A program made the position numbers and the translations under genes. 9,557 nt of DNA, from assembly GCA_030603485.1 (NCBI GenBank), contig JAUVXS010000067.1, positions 1-9,557 on the forward strand. The letters run 5' to 3'. Positions within the stretch are counted from its first letter, which is position 1; every line of letters begins with the position of its first letter. Below, one piece after another: positions 7,183 to 9,557 of this stretch. The notes beneath the pieces were generated by a model that saw nothing but the letters and a program-made list of their open reading frames with translations, searched no databases and had not been told where the DNA came from. This DNA is from Dehalococcoidia bacterium. GTDB taxonomy: Bacteria > Chloroflexota > Dehalococcoidia > GIF9 > AB-539-J10.

Positions 7183-8541
7183 CATTGCTGCCTGGCAAGC
7201 ATAACGTACTCCTTCAGAAAGGGTTGGATAGGCGTGGAGGGTGCTGCCAATATCGGAAACGCTCATACCACCGGCCATCGCAGCAGCAACCTCATGGATC
7301 AAGCTCGAGGCTTCTATACCCACTATGTGGCCCCCTAAAATACGGCCGGAGCCCCCTTCGGCTACTACTTTGATAAATCCGTCAGTCTCATCTGAGACGA
7401 TAGCACGAGTCAGGTTGGCATAGTCGAATTTCCCCACTCTCACGTCGTATCCCTTTTCCATTGCCTGTCTTTCAGTAAGACCAACACTGGCAACCTCTGG
7501 ATCACAGAAGGTGGCTCTCGGCAGCACGTCATAGCTTAGTCTAATGTTCTTACCACCAACAGCATTCATTACTGCCGTCTTACCCTGTTCCCCGGCCACA
7601 AAGGTGAAAAGAAACGTCCCGGTAACATCACCGGCCGCCCAGATGTGGGGTACATTTGTTTTCAACGATGGATCAACGGTGATACCTTTTTTGCCGGCTT
7701 CAATGCCGGCCGCTGACAGGTTTAACTCCTCAATCGCCGGCCTCCGTCCGGTAGCCACCAGAATATTATCATACTCGGTTTTCTTTTCCTTTCCGTCCTG
7801 GCTCTTGGTTATTATTAGTTTCCCGCAACTCGTTGATTCTACTCCGCTTACCGCCACGGAAATAGATACCCCAATCTCCTGTTTCTCGAAAAAGCCAAGC
7901 ACAGCCTGCGATATTTCTTCATCTTCCCCCATCAACATCCTATCAAGCGCTTCGTATATGTGAACTTCAGAACCGAAAGCAGAAAATACCTGGGCAAACT
8001 CTACTCCGATAGGTCCCCCACCAATTATTGCAAGCCTTCCAGGGGCGTGTTGCAAGTCCAGTGCTTCAATGTTAGTGATGTAGCCCGTTTCCTTAAGTCC
8101 AGGTATAGGCGGCACGGCCGGCATAGAACCTGTTGTAATTATGATCCTGTCTGCCTTGATAACCTCATCTGCGACCTTGACTTCATTTGGGGATATAAAA
8201 GATGCGTTGCCACGGAATAGTTGAATACCCTGCCTAGTCCATCTTTCATCACGCCCGGTTGCTATGCCTGAGACAATCCGATCCTTGAATGCTTTAACTT
8301 TCTTGTACTCAGCTGCGTTGCTTAGCGTCGGTAAACCAAAGAAGCCCGTAGTTTTCATCTTCTTGTAAGCCCGGGCGGCGTGTACTAGAGCCTTGGTAGG
8401 AATGCAGGCATGAAATATGCAGTCGCCACCAACTGGTCCCTTCTCAATCATGGCAATTGAATCTGTGTACTGCTTGGCAGTACCCGCAGCATACTCACCT
8501 GCAGTACCCGCTCCAATTATCAGAACGTCTACTTTGGCCAT
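7180..8541 (-). CDS. MerA/Lpd-like FAD-dependent NAD(P)-disulfide oxidoreductase with Tyr in place of catalytic His
   Basis: A 453-residue protein with the full architecture: FAD motif GAGTAG (10-15), redox disulfide GGDCIFHACIPTK (C41, C46), NAD(P) motif GGGPIG with an acidic residue after the next strand (HIYE), AAGDVTG FAD-contact motif, and C-terminal dimerisation domain ending near HAYPTLSEG. In dihydrolipoyl dehydrogenase that motif is HAHPTLSE, and the His before Pro pairs with the Glu. Here Y438 replaces that His while E443 is kept, as in mercuric reductases. However, there is no N-terminal heavy-metal domain and no C-terminal Cys-Cys pair, so it is not a standard MerA. The electron acceptor is unknown. 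The ATG at 8541 is chosen because AAGGAGG lies 6 nt upstream; the TTG at 8547 would abut that site. It follows the DUF427 gene by 47 nt and precedes the cyclase gene by 30 nt. Confidence 0.9.
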   Translation of the reverse strand: MAKVDVLIIGAGTAGEYAAGTAKQYTDSIAMIEKGPVGGDCIFHACIPTKALVHAARAYKKMKTTGFFGLPTLSNAAEYKKVKAFKDRIVSGIATGRDERWTRQGIQLFRGNASFISPNEVKVADEVIKADRIIITTGSMPAVPPIPGLKETGYITNIEALDLQHAPGRLAIIGGGPIGVEFAQVFSAFGSEVHIYEALDRMLMGEDEEISQAVLGFFEKQEIGVSISVAVSGVESTSCGKLIITKSQDGKEKKTEYDNILVATGRRPAIEELNLSAAGIEAGKKGITVDPSLKTNVPHIWAAGDVTGTFLFTFVAGEQGKTAVMNAVGGKNIRLSYDVLPRATFCDPEVASVGLTERQAMEKGYDVRVGKFDYANLTRAIVSDETDGFIKVVAEGGSGRILGGHIVGIEASSLIHEVAAAMAGGMSVSDIGSTLHAYPTLSEGVRYACQAAM

Positions 8542-8554
8542 TTGCAACCTCCTT
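8542..8554 (-). promoter_or_regulatory. Ribosome binding site deciding the start of the 7180-8541 gene
   Basis: AAGGAGG (8554-8548) with a 6-nt spacer precedes the ATG at 8541. A TTG at 8547 is in frame but directly touches the site, so it cannot be the start. Confidence 0.75.
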
Positions 8555-8588
8555 ATTGAGTAACCACCTTCACTGCTTGAAAAACCGG

Positions 8589-8879
8589 CTACATTTCTAT
8601 TTTTATACCCTTGCTTCGTTCAAACGCCACATGCTCTTTAATTTGCCTGGCTGCTGGCTTAGGATTGGGATAAGACCAGGCAGCGTCACTGTTAACCTTA
8701 TCCGATATAATTATGTCATAGTAGTCGGCATGGCCTTTCCATGGACATTCGTAGTCAGTACCGCTATCGTGCAGATATTCCTTTTTCACCGACTCTGGTG
8801 GGAAATAAACATTCCCTTCGACTATCTCATACTTATCGCTTTCAGCTAAGACCACACCGTTCCAAATTGCTTTCGCCAT
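8589..8879 (-). CDS. DUF427 domain-containing protein
   Basis: A 96-residue protein that is a complete single DUF427 domain. Recognisable features are WNGVVLAES near the start (6-14), VEGNVYFPPESV (20-31), ECPWKGHADYYD (44-55) and DAAWSYPNPKPAA (65-77), followed by a short beta-rich tail. The family is a small beta-fold with conserved Cys-Pro-Trp-Lys-Gly and Trp-x-Tyr-Pro motifs; its biochemical function is not established. No signal peptide or membrane segment is seen. The ATG at 8879 is preceded by AAGGAGG with good spacing. It lies 24 nt after the unrecognised small frame and 47 nt before the flavoprotein, so it is likely cotranscribed. Nothing in the sequence ties it to sugar metabolism. 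Confidence 0.9.
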   Translation of the reverse strand: MAKAIWNGVVLAESDKYEIVEGNVYFPPESVKKEYLHDSGTDYECPWKGHADYYDIIISDKVNSDAAWSYPNPKPAARQIKEHVAFERSKGIKIEM

Positions 8880-8903
8880 GTGTAAACCCTCCTTCTTAGA
8901 TAA

Positions 8904-9158
8904 TCAATATCCTGCCATGCTTGGCCTTTCAGTCATTCTGATAGTGGTCTCCATCTCAGTTTCACCTCTCCAGAAGATGACAATCACGCTCTCAGCAACC
9001 TCACGTTTCAATAGCTCTTCTGCCAACTGAGCAGCCGGGATTAGCTCTCTTTCCTCTTTAACAGTTTGTCTATGTAACGTCGCGTCATTTGCAGGAGCCA
9101 CTTCCAGTGTATTGCTATGTGAACAAGTACCCCCACTGTAATAGCCAGTCCAGCCCAC
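8904..9158 (-). CDS. Unrecognised small reading frame, start uncertain; possibly reached by -1 frameshift from the DUF4405 gene
   Basis: I do not recognise this product. The longest version starts at a GTG (9158) and has 84 codons, but its first 118 nt overlap the end of the DUF4405 gene in the -1 frame, and the N-terminal part looks like shadow translation. From about residue 34 onward (KEERELIPAAQLAEELLKRE, then a beta-like segment with VIVIFWRGE, ending in TERPSMAGY) it looks like real coding sequence: an amphipathic charged helix followed by a strand. No candidate start (GTG 9158, GTG 9101, TTG 9026, TTG 9011) has a convincing ribosome site. The stop is a TGA 24 nt before the DUF427 start. 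It may be a C-terminal extension of the membrane protein reached by frameshift or separated by an indel, or a separate gene with a weak start. Confidence 0.45.
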   Translation of the reverse strand: MGWTGYYSGGTCSHSNTLEVAPANDATLHRQTVKEERELIPAAQLAEELLKREVAESVIVIFWRGETEMETTIRMTERPSMAGY

Positions 9159-9304
9159 TTATGAACTTCTACCCAGATAACTCGGCTCGGAAAATAGCCA
9201 CGGGGAAAAACAACCCATAGTAGGAAGGCAGAAACAGCCAAGAGCACGGCTACCACAGCCAAATAAACGGCAAGCCAATATCTTGTTGTTGCCTCAATCT
9301 TCAT
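9041..9304 (-). CDS. Small two-helix membrane protein, DUF4405-like
   Basis: An 87-residue integral membrane protein. Helix 1 spans about residues 9-33 (very Ala/Val/Leu rich) and helix 2 about 51-71. A loop with PRGYFPSR lies between them, and a basic C-terminal tail (RRYIDKLLKRK) is probably cytoplasmic. H48, H62 and H66 bracket or lie in helix 2 in the pattern HKWAG...VLVHIAIHWKW. This resembles DUF4405 proteins, which are related to b-type cytochrome membrane domains, so haem binding is possible but unproven; with only two helices it would have to oligomerise or pair with a partner. The ATG at 9304 is chosen because AGGA lies 7 nt upstream; a TTG at 9319 is in frame but weaker. It begins 18 nt after the end of the unrecognised gene at the right edge, so the two are probably in one operon. 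Confidence 0.75.
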   Translation of the reverse strand: MKIEATTRYWLAVYLAVVAVLLAVSAFLLWVVFPRGYFPSRVIWVEVHKWAGLAITVGVLVHIAIHWKWLLQMTRRYIDKLLKRKES

Positions 9305-9322
9305 TTTGCTTTCCTGCAAATA

Positions 9323-9557
9323 TTATAAGCATATCCAGAACCAAAGGGCATACTCGGGAGACACTATGACACGCACATCCAATGGAATATGAATGTGACT
9401 TCCAGCAAAGCCGGAAAATTCTTTGGGACCCGTTTCGTAGACAAAGCCACAACCCCCATATGCTATATCTTCATCGATCTGCTCTACCCAGTAGCTGTCT
9501 ACCGGAGCTGCTGGACCTATGCTTTCATACCAAGTTAGTTTGATATTCGATAGTTCC
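9323..9557 (-). CDS. Unrecognised protein, C-terminal 77 residues only (partial at window edge)
   Basis: A frame open from the right window edge (first full codon at 9556-9554) to a TAA at 9325-9323. It is followed after 18 nt by the DUF4405 start with its ribosome site placed between, which supports it as a real gene end. The visible tail is rich in aromatic and acidic residues, contains VEQIDEDIAYGGCGFVYETG and HIHIPLDVRVIV, and ends in the hydrophobic LWFWICL. I see no metal-binding cluster or catalytic signature that identifies a family. One cysteine lies in the GGCG turn and one next to the last residue. Function cannot be assigned without the upstream part. Confidence 0.55.
   Translation of the reverse strand, partial: ELSNIKLTWYESIGPAAPVDSYWVEQIDEDIAYGGCGFVYETGPKEFSGFAGSHIHIPLDVRVIVSPEYALWFWICL

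Noticed and set aside
7180..8541. Mercury-resistance (mer) operon
   Set aside because: The flavoprotein resembles MerA at one active-site position but has no heavy-metal domain or terminal Cys pair, and no merR, merT or merP is nearby.

Overview
The window is about 9.6 kb of tightly packed bacterial-type DNA. Every supported gene is on the minus strand, so transcription runs from high to low coordinates. Most genes start just after a clear GGAGG-like Shine-Dalgarno site, which points to a bacterium. The mix of an archaeal-type zinc glucose dehydrogenase, a GH15 glucoamylase/trehalase, a short 6-phosphogluconate dehydrogenase and several MerA/Lpd-like flavoproteins is reminiscent of Chloroflexota (perhaps Dehalococcoidia). 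That assignment rests on general resemblance only and is low confidence. I see no rRNA, tRNA, CRISPR array, transposase or phage gene.

Layout in transcription order. (1) 9557-8589: the end of an unrecognised gene, a two-helix DUF4405-type membrane protein, an unrecognised small reading frame that overlaps it in the -1 frame, and a DUF427 protein. (2) 8541-7180: a MerA/Lpd-like FAD disulfide reductase with Tyr at the usual catalytic His position. (3) 7149-2537: a cyclase/kynurenine-formamidase family hydrolase, 6-phosphogluconate dehydrogenase (gnd), a GH15 glucoside hydrolase, and glucose 1-dehydrogenase, whose start overlaps the GH15 stop by ATGA. (4) 2425-1: two more FAD disulfide reductases. 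The first starts with GTG and follows a dyad-containing putative promoter. The second runs off the left edge and was read directly from the sequence.

A working model is that GH15 releases glucose from a glucan or trehalose. The glucose dehydrogenase then oxidises it to gluconolactone, a lactonase and kinase not identified here (the cyclase-family hydrolase is a speculative lactonase candidate) would give 6-phosphogluconate, and Gnd would convert that to ribulose 5-phosphate. Acidic residues at the cofactor-selecting positions of both dehydrogenases suggest NADH as the product. Three divergent pyridine-nucleotide disulfide oxidoreductases flank this cassette with no lipoyl E1/E2 partner in sight, so their substrates are open. 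The most interesting non-coding signals are three inverted repeats between genes and a possible -1 frameshift junction at the DUF4405 gene.
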